64,000 nucleotides of DNA from Pseudomonas citronellolis (GTDB taxonomy: Bacteria; Pseudomonadota; Gammaproteobacteria; Pseudomonadales; Pseudomonadaceae), in the NCBI RefSeq assembly GCF_900112375.1, contig NZ_FOLS01000013.1:62001-126000 (forward strand), in the 5' to 3' direction. Position numbers and translations under genes: made by a program. Positions 1 through 8,779 of this stretch are shown here, piece by piece (positions within the stretch are counted from its first letter, which is position 1; each line of letters opens with the position of its first letter). The notes under the pieces are model-generated. The model was given only the letters and a program-made list of their open reading frames with translations. It had not been told where the DNA came from and did not search any database.

Positions 1-151
1 AGAGCACCTTCAGGTCCGGGTTCTCGGTGTCGAGCATGAAGGCTTCGCTGGAGGCGCTGCCGAAGGCGGCGATCACCGCCAGGGCCAGGGTCTGGCCGCG
101 CACGCCCGGGCACAACCGGGACTGGTACTTCGTGTGTCGCATGGGTTTCAT
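1..151 (-). CDS. DUF1302-family protein, N-terminal fragment (runs off window)
   Basis: Reverse-strand reading gives MKPMRHTKYQSRLCPG, a hydrophobic stretch (LALAVIAAF) and then FMLDTENPDLKV. A signal peptide followed by a short LDTENPDLKV-type start is typical of the DUF1302 proteins found in pseudomonads, which are predicted outer-membrane barrels often encoded beside esterase or SMP-30 genes. ATG at 151 is preceded by AAGGA at a good distance; a second in-frame ATG lies at 142. It sits 59 nt downstream of the SMP-30 gene on the same strand, so the two are probably co-transcribed. Only about 50 residues are visible, so the family call rests on the N-terminus alone. Confidence 0.6.
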   Translation of the reverse strand, partial: MKPMRHTKYQSRLCPGVRGQTLALAVIAAFGSASSEAFMLDTENPDLKVL

Positions 152-210
152 CGTCTGATCCTTATTCTTGTTTTGGGACAATGTCGGCGCTCGGCGCCCC
201 GGGGCTGCGC

Positions 211-1233
211 CTAGCGCCAGTGAATCAGCGCCTGGCCGGCCACCGGGGCGCGGAACCAGGGGATGCGGGTGCCTTGCAGGCTGCCCAGGTAAACCGTCTT
301 CAGGTCGGAACCGCCAAAGGTCAGGCTGGCCATCCAGGGCGCGAGGGTGCCGCGGGCCGCGGCCATGATCTCGGGGGTCAGGGTCTTGTCGGCGTAGTGC
401 CGGTTGAGCCGCGCGGTGGCCTGCGGATCGCCGTCGTCGAGCAGCGTCAGCACCTCGCCGTCGGGCGTGATGGCGATCAGCTTGTCGCTCATCACCAGCG
501 TCACCCAGAGGTTGCCGTAGCTGTCGAAGGCGAAGCCGTCGGGGAAGCCCTCCAGTTCGCTGGGCCCATAGATTTCCCGCTCGCCCAGGGAGCCGTCGGG
601 ACGCAGGCGCAAGCGCGAGATGCGCCGCACGTTGCTCTCGACCACGTAGAGCCATTGCTCGTTGTCGTCGAAACGAATCTCGTTGGTGCCGCCGAAACCC
701 TCGGCGACGATGCGGATGCCCTTCTCGTCGATCACCCCGATGTAGCCATCGAGCACACCGGAATTGATCGAGTCGGTCCATGGCTGCATGGTCGTGGTCA
801 CGGTGAACCAGATGCGCCCCCTGGAATCGAGCAGGGGGAAGTTGGTCTTGCCCAGCGGGCGACCGTGCAGGTGGTCGTGCAGTACCTGCAGGTGGCCCTG
901 GCGGTCCAGGCGCTCGATGCGATCCAGGCCCCAGTTGCAGATGATGAAGTCGCCCTCGGCGGTCAGCGCCAGGCCGTTGGGCAGCGAGGCGCCCTGGGAC
1001 TGCACGTAGCGCTGCTCGAAGGACACCTCGGCAACCGCCGCCTGCTGCGGCGCCAGCAGCGCCTGGCTGCCGTCGGCGCCGATGCGCATCACGCCTCCGC
1101 GGGCATCGGCGGCCCAGAGCGTGCCGTCGGGCTGCGCGACTATGCACTCCGGACGTTGCAAGTCATGCCCGATGAACTGGATGGCTTGCCGCTCCACTTG
1201 CCATCCCTTGAGAGGATTGTGTCCACCCATCAT
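211..1233 (-). CDS. SMP-30/gluconolactonase/LRE-like protein
   Basis: A 340-residue six-bladed beta-propeller protein of the SMP-30/gluconolactonase family, which usually hydrolyses lactones or related esters using one divalent metal ion. Likely metal ligands are E29 (in RPECI), N184 (in TNEIRF) and D232 (in PDGFAFDSYGNLW), matching the Glu/Asn/Asp set of the family. Blade repeats such as PDGTLWAAD and SRGRIWFT are visible. GGAGG lies six bases before the ATG at 1233, with a second ATG directly after it. No signal peptide is evident, so it is probably cytoplasmic. It is divergent from a LysR-type regulator and upstream of a DUF1302 gene, which suggests a small inducible catabolic operon. The substrate is unknown. 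Confidence 0.85.
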   Translation of the reverse strand: MMGGHNPLKGWQVERQAIQFIGHDLQRPECIVAQPDGTLWAADARGGVMRIGADGSQALLAPQQAAVAEVSFEQRYVQSQGASLPNGLALTAEGDFIICNWGLDRIERLDRQGHLQVLHDHLHGRPLGKTNFPLLDSRGRIWFTVTTTMQPWTDSINSGVLDGYIGVIDEKGIRIVAEGFGGTNEIRFDDNEQWLYVVESNVRRISRLRLRPDGSLGEREIYGPSELEGFPDGFAFDSYGNLWVTLVMSDKLIAITPDGEVLTLLDDGDPQATARLNRHYADKTLTPEIMAAARGTLAPWMASLTFGGSDLKTVYLGSLQGTRIPWFRAPVAGQALIHWR

Positions 1234-1798
1234 GCGATACCTCCGTGCTGGACTGCTGGCGCCGGCCGTGCAGCCGCCATCGACGGCGCAGCCGGACCTC
1301 GCCGGGCCTTTCGGCCGGCACCAGGTGAGTCGGGTAATGGAACCTGTGCCCGCGCTGCGCCCGGACGAGGCGTCAGATCGACGGGTACGCGGGGGTCATG
1401 CCCAGGCGGCGTCCCGGCGCGGTCGCGCGCATTCGGGAGGCCCGGGCGGATTCAGGAAGGAGTCGGTGAATGCCGGGCCAGAACTGGCCGGCAGCGAAGC
1501 GCAAGGGGCAAGGTCCTGCCCGGACGTACCTGAGGCGTGGCAGCGCATGGTCATCTCCGGTTTTCGTTCTTGTTCTGTACGCCGCGGCAATCGGCCTGGC
1601 GTCTTCCCCTGTCGGTTCTGCGACGGGGCAGTGACGAAATTACGCAACCCTGAACCATTCGGGAAATTTTTAATTGACATACAAACCATAACTGCGATGG
1701 ATTGTAAAAAGCCCCGCTCCCCAGCCGGGTAAAACAACAACAATCATCTCGGCGCCCGCCATCGGCAGGCATCCGACGTGCCGACAAGAGCGAATCCG
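1234..1798. other. Divergent intergenic region, no convincing gene
   Basis: A 565-base gap between the SMP-30 gene and the LysR gene. The short reading frames inside it do not resemble any protein I recognise. Base composition drops in GC near 1660-1745, where the LysR-side promoter and operator are expected. The left part (1234-1650) is GC-rich and would be a long leader for the SMP-30 transcript if the promoter lies near 1700. Confidence 0.6.
1681..1705. promoter_or_regulatory. 25-bp dyad, candidate LysR-type operator
   Basis: Half-sites ACAAACCAT and ATGGATTGT are inverted repeats with one mismatch, separated by seven bases. They lie about 95 bases upstream of the LysR start and immediately follow a TTGACA hexamer at 1674-1679. 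Position and symmetry fit the autoregulatory and activation site of the divergent LysR protein. That this protein binds here is inference. Confidence 0.5.
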
Positions 1799-2704
1799 AT
1801 GCGTTTCTACGGTCTGGACCTCAACCTGCTGGTCGTCCTCGACGTCCTGCTCACCGAACAGAACATCACCCGTGCGGGCGAGCGCCTGCACCTCAGCCAG
1901 CCGGCCACCAGCGCCGCCCTCGCCCGCCTGCGCGACTACTTCCAGGACGACCTGCTGGTGCAGATCGGGCGCCGGATGGTGCGCACGCCGGTGGGTGACG
2001 GCCTGGCGCTGCCGATCCGCGAGTTGCTGATCCAGATGCGTGCCACCCTGGAAAACCGCGCATTGTTCAAACCTGCGGAATCCAGCCGGAAATTCAGCCT
2101 CATCGTCTCCGACTACGTCGGTACCGTGCTGATGCCGGAGGTGAGCCGGCGGATCAACCACTCCGCGCCCCTGTGCTCGATAGAGATGTTCCCGCCGCAC
2201 AACGCGCCCACCGAACAGATCGAGCGTGGCGAGATCGACCTGCTGCTCCTGCCGGACCTGCAGATCACCACCGAACACCCGTCGCAAGCCCTGTTCCAGG
2301 ATGAATTCGTCTGCGTGATGTGCCGCGACAACCCGCTGACCGAGGCGACCCTGAGCTTCGAGCAGTACAAGCAGATGAAGCACGTGCTGGTGCGCTGGGG
2401 CGAAAAGCGGGTTCCCACCGTGGACGAGTGGTTCCTGCACAAGTTCGACATCGAGCGCCGCTTCGACGTGATCACGAACACCTTCAACAGCGTGCCGTCC
2501 TACCTGATAGGCACCGAACGGCTGGCCACGATGCACCGCCTGCTGGCGGAGCGCTGGGTCACCTACCTGCCCCTCAAGATCCTGCCGTTGCCCTGGACCG
2601 CCCCACGCCTGACCATCGCCATGCAGTGGAACAAGTACCAGCAGCACGACCCTGGGCTGACCTGGCTGCGCAGCCTGATCGTAGAGGTTGCTGCATCCAT
2701 CTAG
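1799..2704 (+). CDS. LysR-family transcriptional regulator, NodD/NahR-like
   Basis: A 301-residue LysR-type regulator. The N-terminal winged helix-turn-helix (about 1-65) reads LDLNLLVVLDVLLTEQNIT and then LSQPATSAALARLRDYFQD, the pattern of the NodD/NahR/LinR branch, whose members respond to aromatic or lactone-type inducers. The effector domain (about 90-295) carries SLIVSDYVGTVLMPEV and ERGEIDLLLLPD as in that branch. I start it at ATG 1799 (MRFYGLDLN), matching NodD-like N-termini, rather than the in-frame GTG at 1778. It is divergent from the SMP-30/DUF1302 genes and most likely controls them through the dyad at 1681-1705. The inducer is unknown. Confidence 0.88.
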   Translation: MRFYGLDLNLLVVLDVLLTEQNITRAGERLHLSQPATSAALARLRDYFQDDLLVQIGRRMVRTPVGDGLALPIRELLIQMRATLENRALFKPAESSRKFSLIVSDYVGTVLMPEVSRRINHSAPLCSIEMFPPHNAPTEQIERGEIDLLLLPDLQITTEHPSQALFQDEFVCVMCRDNPLTEATLSFEQYKQMKHVLVRWGEKRVPTVDEWFLHKFDIERRFDVITNTFNSVPSYLIGTERLATMHRLLAERWVTYLPLKILPLPWTAPRLTIAMQWNKYQQHDPGLTWLRSLIVEVAASI

Positions 2705-2833
2705 ATGTCGACGTTTCTGGAAGCAAACCGACATGCAGCTTTATCGAACACCGGCCTCTACCCCTGCCGCAAGAGTCAGAAAAAATCCTTGAAGCGCCCC
2801 GCATAAACAGAAAACAAGAAAACCATTCCACTG

Positions 2834-4123
2834 ATGCAGATCAATGAAACCGATAAAAATGATGTCATATTGACATTATTCGTAAAGAAAACTGCACAGA
2901 GAAAACAACGATTGCGTGGCAAAGACAGGGTAAGGATCGATGTTTGCGAATTGACCGTCGGGATGTATGTGCTGGAACTCGACGAGTCCTGGGAGAACAC
3001 CCCGTTTCTGTTCCGTGGCTTCCAGATCAGGACCCTCAAGGAACTGGAGCGGATCAGGCAGGTAGCCAAGCATGCCTGGGTCGAGGCCCGGTCCCTGCCC
3101 GACGGCGTCCCCGGGGATACCCACGCGGAGCTTGTGCCACTCATTGGCAAGGTGGATTTCCGGCAGGAGATAGAGCAGGCGCAGCAGACCTGGGGCGAAG
3201 CGCTGGAGGTTTCCCGGGGCCTGCTGGACGCGGTGCGTCTCGGCCAGGCCCTGGACATCCCCGGGGTCAAGCGCACCATCGAGAAGTGCGTCGACAGTAT
3301 TCTGCGCAACCCCGCGGCAATGCTCTGGCTCACCCAGATCAGGAACAAGGACGACTACACCGCCGAGCACTCGCTGAGAACGGCCATCTATGCGATTTCC
3401 CTGGGCCGCAGGCTCGACATGCTGCCACGGGAACTGGTCGATATCGGCATGTGCGGCATGCTCCACGACCTCGGGAAGATCAAGGTTCCGCTACCGATAC
3501 TGACCAAGAACGGCAGGCTGTCGGCGGACGAATACCTGATCATGCAGACCCACGCCGACAGCGGCCGCAAGCTGCTCATGAGCACCAGCGACGTCCCGCC
3601 GGCGGCCGTCGATGCCGCCTACTGCCACCATGAACGCCTGGACGGCAGCGGCTATCCCCGGGGCCTGCGGCACGACAAAATCCCACAAGTGGCGAAGCTG
3701 GTAGCGATAGTCGACGCCTATGACGCCATCACCAGCGACAGGGTCTACAGCAAGGGGCGCTCCAGCCTGGAAGCGCTGCGGATAATATTTGATGCAGCCG
3801 GCACGCACTTCGACGAGGAGATGGTCGCGCACTTCGTCAAGCTCATCGGCATCTATCCGCCGGGCGAGATCGCCGAGCTGAGCAATGGCGAAGTCGGCAT
3901 CATCATCGGCTGCCCGCCCGGCAACAAGCTCAAACCCAAGCTGCTGAGAGTGCTGGACGCCGACAAGCAGCCCTGCCGGGAACGGGTCATCGACCTGGCC
4001 ACGAACCCGAAGGACGACCAGGGAAAACCCTATTACCTCTACCTGGTCCACCCCAGCGGCGCCTTCGGCATCGACATCGAGCACTACCGCAGGAAGGGCC
4101 TGCTCGTTCCCGAGAATCTTTAG
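2834..4123 (+). CDS. HD-GYP domain phosphodiesterase with DUF3391 N-terminus
   Basis: A 429-residue cytoplasmic protein predicted to hydrolyse cyclic di-GMP. The N-terminal DUF3391 region (about 30-150) contains VCELTVGMYVLELDESW. The HD-GYP domain (about 160-345) retains H179, HDLGK at 211-215, H240, HHE at 265-267 and GSGYP at 271-275, so the metal site and GYP loop look intact. A C-terminal extension of about 85 residues follows. No membrane segment or receiver domain is present. The start at 2834 has a poor ribosome-binding site, and the first 100 or so bases are clearly richer in A+T than the rest, so the true start could be downstream. It stands alone, with the sigma-factor gene downstream having its own control signals. 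Confidence 0.88.
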   Translation: MQINETDKNDVILTLFVKKTAQRKQRLRGKDRVRIDVCELTVGMYVLELDESWENTPFLFRGFQIRTLKELERIRQVAKHAWVEARSLPDGVPGDTHAELVPLIGKVDFRQEIEQAQQTWGEALEVSRGLLDAVRLGQALDIPGVKRTIEKCVDSILRNPAAMLWLTQIRNKDDYTAEHSLRTAIYAISLGRRLDMLPRELVDIGMCGMLHDLGKIKVPLPILTKNGRLSADEYLIMQTHADSGRKLLMSTSDVPPAAVDAAYCHHERLDGSGYPRGLRHDKIPQVAKLVAIVDAYDAITSDRVYSKGRSSLEALRIIFDAAGTHFDEEMVAHFVKLIGIYPPGEIAELSNGEVGIIIGCPPGNKLKPKLLRVLDADKQPCRERVIDLATNPKDDQGKPYYLYLVHPSGAFGIDIEHYRRKGLLVPENL

Positions 4124-4191
4124 CCGAGGCCAGGTGCCGGCCTGCCGATCGCGCCCCGGCCTATCTGGCGCTTGCCGCCGTTTACTGAGAT

Positions 4192-4210
4192 GATAATGAT
4201 TCCCATGTTC
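4192..4210 (+). promoter_or_regulatory. Fur box upstream of ECF sigma gene
   Basis: GATAATGATTCCCATGTTC matches the 19-bp Fur consensus at 14 positions, with the left nine bases perfect. It lies 41 bases before the sigma-factor start, the usual place for iron repression of FecI-type genes. Iron control is inferred from the motif. Confidence 0.7.
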
Positions 4211-4251
4211 GATTAAGCCTCCTCCCCCGCGACCTCAGACTCCCCGGCACC

Positions 4252-4767
4252 GTGACAGACCCAGGCCAACACAAGCTGCAGTTGTTCCTTACCCACCGTA
4301 CCGCGCTGGTCACCTACGCCACGCCCATCGTCGGTTGCAGGGCACACGCCGAAGACGTCGTCCAGGAAGCCTGGCTGCGCTTCGCCAGCGCCGAACTGAG
4401 CGTCGCCCAACTGCATCAGCCCAGCGCCTACCTGTACCGCATCGTGCGCAACCTGGCGCTGGACTTCGTGCGTCGTCCGCTGCATGGGGAACGGCAGGCG
4501 GCGGACGACGATTTCTTCGACTTCCTCAGCGACCCGCGTCCCTCGCCGGAGCAGATCGCCCTGCAGCGCGAGGAGCTGCAGCGCGTGCACCGCGCGCTCG
4601 ACGAACTGCCCGAGCGCACGCGGCGCGTCTTCGAGCTGTACCGCCTGGAGGGGCTGACCCTGCAGGCCATCGCCGACCAGTTGGAGCTTTCCGTGGGGAT
4701 GGTCCACAACCTGGTGCGCCAGGCCCTTGGCCACTGCGCGCGGAGCCTGACCGACGATGGACAATGA
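4252..4767 (+). CDS. ECF sigma factor, FecI-like
   Basis: A 171-residue sigma-70 family protein of the iron-starvation (FecI) group. Region 2 spans about 25-80 (AEDVVQEAWLRF and AYLYRIVRNLALDFVRR). Region 4 spans about 105-160 (LPERTRRVFELYRLEG and LSVGMVHNLVRQAL). The start is GTG at 4252. The gene overlaps fecR by 11 bases, so the pair is translationally coupled. In cell-surface signalling the sigma factor is freed when the receptor binds its ligand, and it transcribes the receptor gene. A Fur box precedes the gene. The likely target is the TonB-dependent receptor gene at 5929. Confidence 0.9.
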   Translation: MTDPGQHKLQLFLTHRTALVTYATPIVGCRAHAEDVVQEAWLRFASAELSVAQLHQPSAYLYRIVRNLALDFVRRPLHGERQAADDDFFDFLSDPRPSPEQIALQREELQRVHRALDELPERTRRVFELYRLEGLTLQAIADQLELSVGMVHNLVRQALGHCARSLTDDGQ

Positions 4768-5809
4768 AGCCTGGCGCCGCGGGCGCAAGCGCCCGACAAT
4801 GTCCCCCTCCGCCCCCATGGATGAGCAGGACCGCGTGAGCGAGACCGACGAGCGAGACACACCCCTGGACGACGATCCGGTCTGGCAGCAGGCCATGGAC
4901 TGGCTGATGCGCCTGCGCGACGCGCCGGATTCGATGGAACTGCGCCGGGCCTGCCGCGCCTGGGCCGAGGCCGACCCGCGCCACGCCCAGGCGCTGCGCC
5001 AGGTCGGGCGGGCCTGGCAGCTCAGCGGCATGCCTGCCGGAAGCGCGCAGACGCCGAGGCCAGCGCCCGAGGCCGCGCCTGCGGCTCCACGGCCTCGACA
5101 GCGTAGGCGCTGGCCATTGGCGCTGGCCGCCTCGCTGCTGCTGGGCGTGCTCGCCTGGGCCCTGCAGCCGGACGATCCCGACCGCTTCAGCGCCCGCGCC
5201 AACCGCGAACTGCGCCTGCCCGACGGCAGCCAGGTCTCCCTGGCCGCCGGCAGCCGCCTGGAACTGGCGTTCAGCGGCGACCGGCGGCAGGTCCGTCTGG
5301 TGCAGGGAGAGGCCTTCTTCGACGTCGCCCACGATGCCGCGCGGCCCTTCAGCGTCGAGGCCGGCGATGGCGAGGTGACGGTGACCGGCACCGCCTTCGA
5401 CGTCCGCGCCGAGGGCAAAGCCTGGGAAGTGGCGGTGGCGCGCGGCTCGGTACGCGTCCAGCCGCCGCTGGACCTGCCGCCGCGCCAGTTGGGCCCCGGT
5501 GACCGGCTGCGGGTCGAGCTTCCGGGTGGGCAGGCGCGCCAGGAGAAGGTTCCCGCCGAACAGATCGGCGCCTGGCGCCAAGGCCAGTTGCTGGCCAACG
5601 ACACGCCCCTGCCCGACCTGCTGGCGCAACTGCGGCGCAATTACCCGGGCGTGCTGCTGGTGGACGAAAAGGCCTTCGCCGGCAAGCGCGCCACCGGTAT
5701 CTACGACCTGCGCGACCCACGCCGCGCGCTGCAGGCCATGGTCCGGCCATTCGGTGGCGAAGTCGGTGGCTGGGGCCCGTTGTGGCTGTCGGTAAATCCT
5801 AGGAGATAA
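4757..5809 (+). CDS. FecR-family anti-sigma/sigma regulator
   Basis: A 350-residue single-pass inner-membrane regulator. The cytoplasmic N-terminal domain (about 40-90, PVWQQAMDWLMRLRD) would hold the sigma factor. One membrane helix is visible at about 119-136 after PRQRRRW. The periplasmic FecR domain (about 145-245) contains ELRLPDGSQVSLAAGS and VTGTAFDVR. A C-terminal STN-like region (about 265-325) reads LLANDTPLPDLLAQLRRNYPG. It should transmit the signal from the receptor's STN domain. I keep ATG 4757, overlapping the sigma gene; in-frame ATGs at 4799 and 4817 are alternatives, since the first 35 residues look unlike the family. Confidence 0.88.
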   Translation: MDNEAWRRGRKRPTMSPSAPMDEQDRVSETDERDTPLDDDPVWQQAMDWLMRLRDAPDSMELRRACRAWAEADPRHAQALRQVGRAWQLSGMPAGSAQTPRPAPEAAPAAPRPRQRRRWPLALAASLLLGVLAWALQPDDPDRFSARANRELRLPDGSQVSLAAGSRLELAFSGDRRQVRLVQGEAFFDVAHDAARPFSVEAGDGEVTVTGTAFDVRAEGKAWEVAVARGSVRVQPPLDLPPRQLGPGDRLRVELPGGQARQEKVPAEQIGAWRQGQLLANDTPLPDLLAQLRRNYPGVLLVDEKAFAGKRATGIYDLRDPRRALQAMVRPFGGEVGGWGPLWLSVNPRR

Positions 5810-5821
5810 GAAATTTCATGC

Positions 5822-5840
5822 GGCGATTGAAAAAATCGCC
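5822..5840. other. Hairpin between fecR and the receptor gene
   Basis: GGCGATT and AATCGCC form a 7-bp stem with a five-base loop (GAAAA) 13 bases after the fecR stop. No T-run follows, so it is not a clear terminator. A second small inverted repeat (ACGACT/AGTCGT, 5867-5881) lies between it and the receptor start. The 119-base gap probably contains the sigma-dependent receptor promoter, but I cannot assign its -35 and -10 elements. Confidence 0.4.
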
Positions 5841-5928
5841 GTAGGTTACGTCATTGAGCGCTGAACACGACTGAGAGTCGTTATCAACTGCAACTGGCGC
5901 CTCGCGCGCCTTTCGGAGACAGCGCTCC

Positions 5929-8760
5929 ATGAATCTCAACGGGAAGTCCGTAGCCCGCGGCTACGGCCGTTTCTACCTGCCCCTGCGCCGACTCGGCGGC
6001 ATCGGCCTGCTCTGCCTCACCCCGCTCGCTCCCCTGCCCGCCTGGGCCGCTACCCCGCCCCAGGACGACGAGGCGCCGCTGGAGCACCAGCGGCACTTCG
6101 AGATTCCCGCACAATCCCTGGCCTCCGCCCTGCTCGTCTTCGGCCAGCAGAGCGGTCTGCAGGTCAGCGCCGACAGCGAGCTGCTGGAAGGCCTGCGCAG
6201 CCCGGCGGTTGCCGGGCGGATGAGCGCCTGGGACGCCCTCGACCGGCTGCTGCAGGGCAGCGGCCTGCACTGGCGCTACGGCGAGCCCAACCTGGTCTCG
6301 CTGTTCCGCGTCGACCTGAGCAATGCCGTCTCCGCCGGCGACATGTGGGTGCGTGCCCCGCGGATCCGGAACTTCCAGGGCGAGATGGACTTCGACCGCG
6401 AGATCATCGAGCGCATGCCGGCCGGCAACGGCGACATCACCAGCCTGCTGAAGATGAACCCCAACGTGCAGTTCGACGACGCCCAGCTCAGCAGCAAGAC
6501 GCCCGGGGAGATCGACCCGGCCAACGTCAGCATCAACGGCGCCAAGTACTGGCAGAACCTGTTCCTGGTCGACGGCGTGGGCATGAACAACGACCTCGAC
6601 CCGGCAGCGGACGCCAGCAGCGCCGTCTCCATGACCGACGTGCCCGGGCGCAGCCAGGGCCTGGCCCTGGACACCGACCTGCTGGAGTCGGTGAAGGTGC
6701 TCGACAGCAACGTCCCGGCCTCCTATGGCGGCTTCAATGGCGGGGTGATCGAGGCCAACACGCGGCAGCCGAGCCGCGAGCTGCACGGCAAGGTCTCGGC
6801 GCAGATGAGCCGCTCGGAGTGGACGCGCTACCACATCGACCAACGCGACCAGCAGAACTTCGAGGACTCCACCAGCTACGCCAACCAGCCGGAGTTCGAC
6901 AGGCTGGTGCTGCGCAGCACCCTCGAAGGCCACGTGACCGACGACTTCGGGCTGCTGCTCAACTATTCCTCCAAGCGTTCCACCATTCCACTGAAGGGCT
7001 ACAACGCGAACACCTACGATGCCCCGGCCGAGGGCATGGACAAGGACCAGACCCGGCGCATCGACAACTACTACCTCAAGGGCGTCTGGCAAGCCCGCGA
7101 GGACCTGAGCTTCGAGGGGGCGCTGACCTATGCCCCGCAGGACAACCGCTACTTCATCGTCAACGGCCGCGACTCCATGCTGGACATCAAGTCCGGCGGC
7201 TACCAGGCCAACCTGCGGGCGATCTGGGACGCCTCCCTGGCCGAGGTCACCCAGACCGTCGCCTGGTCGCGCATGGACAACTCCCGCGACAGCGAGAAGG
7301 ACTACTTCAAGGGCTGGCGCTGGTCGCCGGAGAAGAACTGGGGCGCCCCCGGCGCCAGCAGCGCCACGGTGCTCAGCTCCGAGGGCAACTACGGCGACAT
7401 CGAGCAGCGCCAGACCACCTGGAGCTACAAGCTCAACGCCGACTGGCATCCCTGGCAGGTGCTGGGCAGCCAGCACAAGGTGCAGACCGGTCTGGAGCTG
7501 ACCCGGCAGAACGCCTACTACGATCGCCTGGAGGAATTCCGGTACGGCTCGCTGCTCAAGGCCACCAGCACCTGCAGCGAAAGCGACTGGTGCTCGCTGA
7601 GCCCGACGCCCTACTTCGCCGGCAAGGGCCAGGCCTTCACCCAGCTGAACGTCTACGAAGCCGGCAAGATCGAGTTCGACACCACTGCCTGGGCGCTCTA
7701 CGCCCAGGACGAGATCGCCATCGGCCGCCTCACCCTGCGCCCCGGCCTGCGCCTGGATGGCGACGACTACATGGACAAGAAGACCCTGGCCCCGCGCTTC
7801 GCCGCCGAATACGACCTGTTCGGCGACGGCCGCACGCGCTTCACCGGCGGCGCCAACCGCTACTACGGACGCAACATGTTCGCCTATCGCCTGTACGACG
7901 GCCGCAGCGCCCTGCAGTACAAGCTGACGCGGGCCAGCGGCGGCGCCGACTGGGGCTCGCCGGTGCGCACCCTGAACAACACGCGCTTCAACCAGTTGGA
8001 CATCCCCTACGACGACGAATGGACCCTGGGCATCAGCCAGATGCTCTGGAGCACCGAGTTCGCGCTGAAGTACGTGCACCGCGACGGCCACGACCAGATC
8101 ATCCGCACCCAGGGCCGCTACCTCGGGCAGCCGGCCAGCGACGACCTGAGCACCAGCTACTACACCTACACCAACGGCGGCAGCAGCGAGAGCGACATCC
8201 TCAGCCTGACCATCACCCCACAGCGCCGCTTCGAGCTCGCCGGCACCAGCAGCCTGCTGCAACTGGCCCTGGACTGGACCGACGTGACCAGTTCCAACGT
8301 CGACTACGCCACCGCCGTCAGCGAAACCGACCTCGCCGACCCGATCATCCAGTACGACGGCAAGTTCATGCGCTACTCCGAACGCCCGGCGGACAACTTC
8401 AACCGGCCCTGGACCGCGCGCCTGACCACCATCACCGAAATCCCCCGGGCCAACCTCACCTGGAGCAACTTCCTGCGCTACCGCGCCGGCTACCGGCAGA
8501 TTCTCGATACCGGCAAGAAGGTGGACTACCAGGGCTCACCGGTGGAAGTGTGGGAGGAAGAAGACCAGTCCGCCGCCCTCACCTGGGACCTGCGCCTGGC
8601 CTGGGAGCAGCCCACCGCCAAGGACCAGGCGCTGTTCGTCAACCTCGACGTGTTCAACGTGCTCGACAAGGTTTCCGTCAGCAGCGTGAACAACAGCAGC
8701 GGCATCCCCACCTACGAGGTCGGCCGGCAGTTCTGGGTGGAGGTGGGTTATCGCTTCTAG
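5929..8760 (+). CDS. TonB-dependent receptor with N-terminal STN signalling domain
   Basis: A 943-residue outer-membrane active transporter. A signal peptide ends near AWA at residue 40. The STN domain (about 55-128) reads HFEIPAQSLASALLVFGQQ and then VAGRMSAWDALDRLLQGSG; it is the part that contacts FecR. The plug follows (LFLVDGVGMNNDLDPA), then a long barrel ending in WVEVGYRF with a terminal aromatic residue as expected for outer-membrane insertion. It lies downstream of the sigma/FecR pair and directly before a di-haem peroxidase gene. The ligand cannot be read from sequence. The upstream Fur box favours an iron chelate; the peroxidase partner also recalls the methanobactin (copper) receptor MbnT. 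Confidence 0.9.
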   Translation: MNLNGKSVARGYGRFYLPLRRLGGIGLLCLTPLAPLPAWAATPPQDDEAPLEHQRHFEIPAQSLASALLVFGQQSGLQVSADSELLEGLRSPAVAGRMSAWDALDRLLQGSGLHWRYGEPNLVSLFRVDLSNAVSAGDMWVRAPRIRNFQGEMDFDREIIERMPAGNGDITSLLKMNPNVQFDDAQLSSKTPGEIDPANVSINGAKYWQNLFLVDGVGMNNDLDPAADASSAVSMTDVPGRSQGLALDTDLLESVKVLDSNVPASYGGFNGGVIEANTRQPSRELHGKVSAQMSRSEWTRYHIDQRDQQNFEDSTSYANQPEFDRLVLRSTLEGHVTDDFGLLLNYSSKRSTIPLKGYNANTYDAPAEGMDKDQTRRIDNYYLKGVWQAREDLSFEGALTYAPQDNRYFIVNGRDSMLDIKSGGYQANLRAIWDASLAEVTQTVAWSRMDNSRDSEKDYFKGWRWSPEKNWGAPGASSATVLSSEGNYGDIEQRQTTWSYKLNADWHPWQVLGSQHKVQTGLELTRQNAYYDRLEEFRYGSLLKATSTCSESDWCSLSPTPYFAGKGQAFTQLNVYEAGKIEFDTTAWALYAQDEIAIGRLTLRPGLRLDGDDYMDKKTLAPRFAAEYDLFGDGRTRFTGGANRYYGRNMFAYRLYDGRSALQYKLTRASGGADWGSPVRTLNNTRFNQLDIPYDDEWTLGISQMLWSTEFALKYVHRDGHDQIIRTQGRYLGQPASDDLSTSYYTYTNGGSSESDILSLTITPQRRFELAGTSSLLQLALDWTDVTSSNVDYATAVSETDLADPIIQYDGKFMRYSERPADNFNRPWTARLTTITEIPRANLTWSNFLRYRAGYRQILDTGKKVDYQGSPVEVWEEEDQSAALTWDLRLAWEQPTAKDQALFVNLDVFNVLDKVSVSSVNNSSGIPTYEVGRQFWVEVGYRF

Positions 8761-8779
8761 GACGCTGCTGGCCGCCGGC

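Noticed and set aside
1396..1743. Minus-strand 115-residue frame upstream of the SMP-30 gene
   Set aside because: No family resemblance, Pro/Arg/Ser-rich composition, and it overlaps the expected promoter and operator region.
5876..5894. AGTCGTTATCAACTGCAAC considered as a second Fur box before the receptor
   Set aside because: In the best alignment it matches the 19-bp consensus at only about half the positions, too weak to call.
5884..8262. 792-residue open frame antisense to the TonB receptor
   Set aside because: A long stop-free antisense frame caused by high-GC codon bias; low-complexity Val/Ala/Gly/Gln sequence, while the sense frame is an evident receptor.
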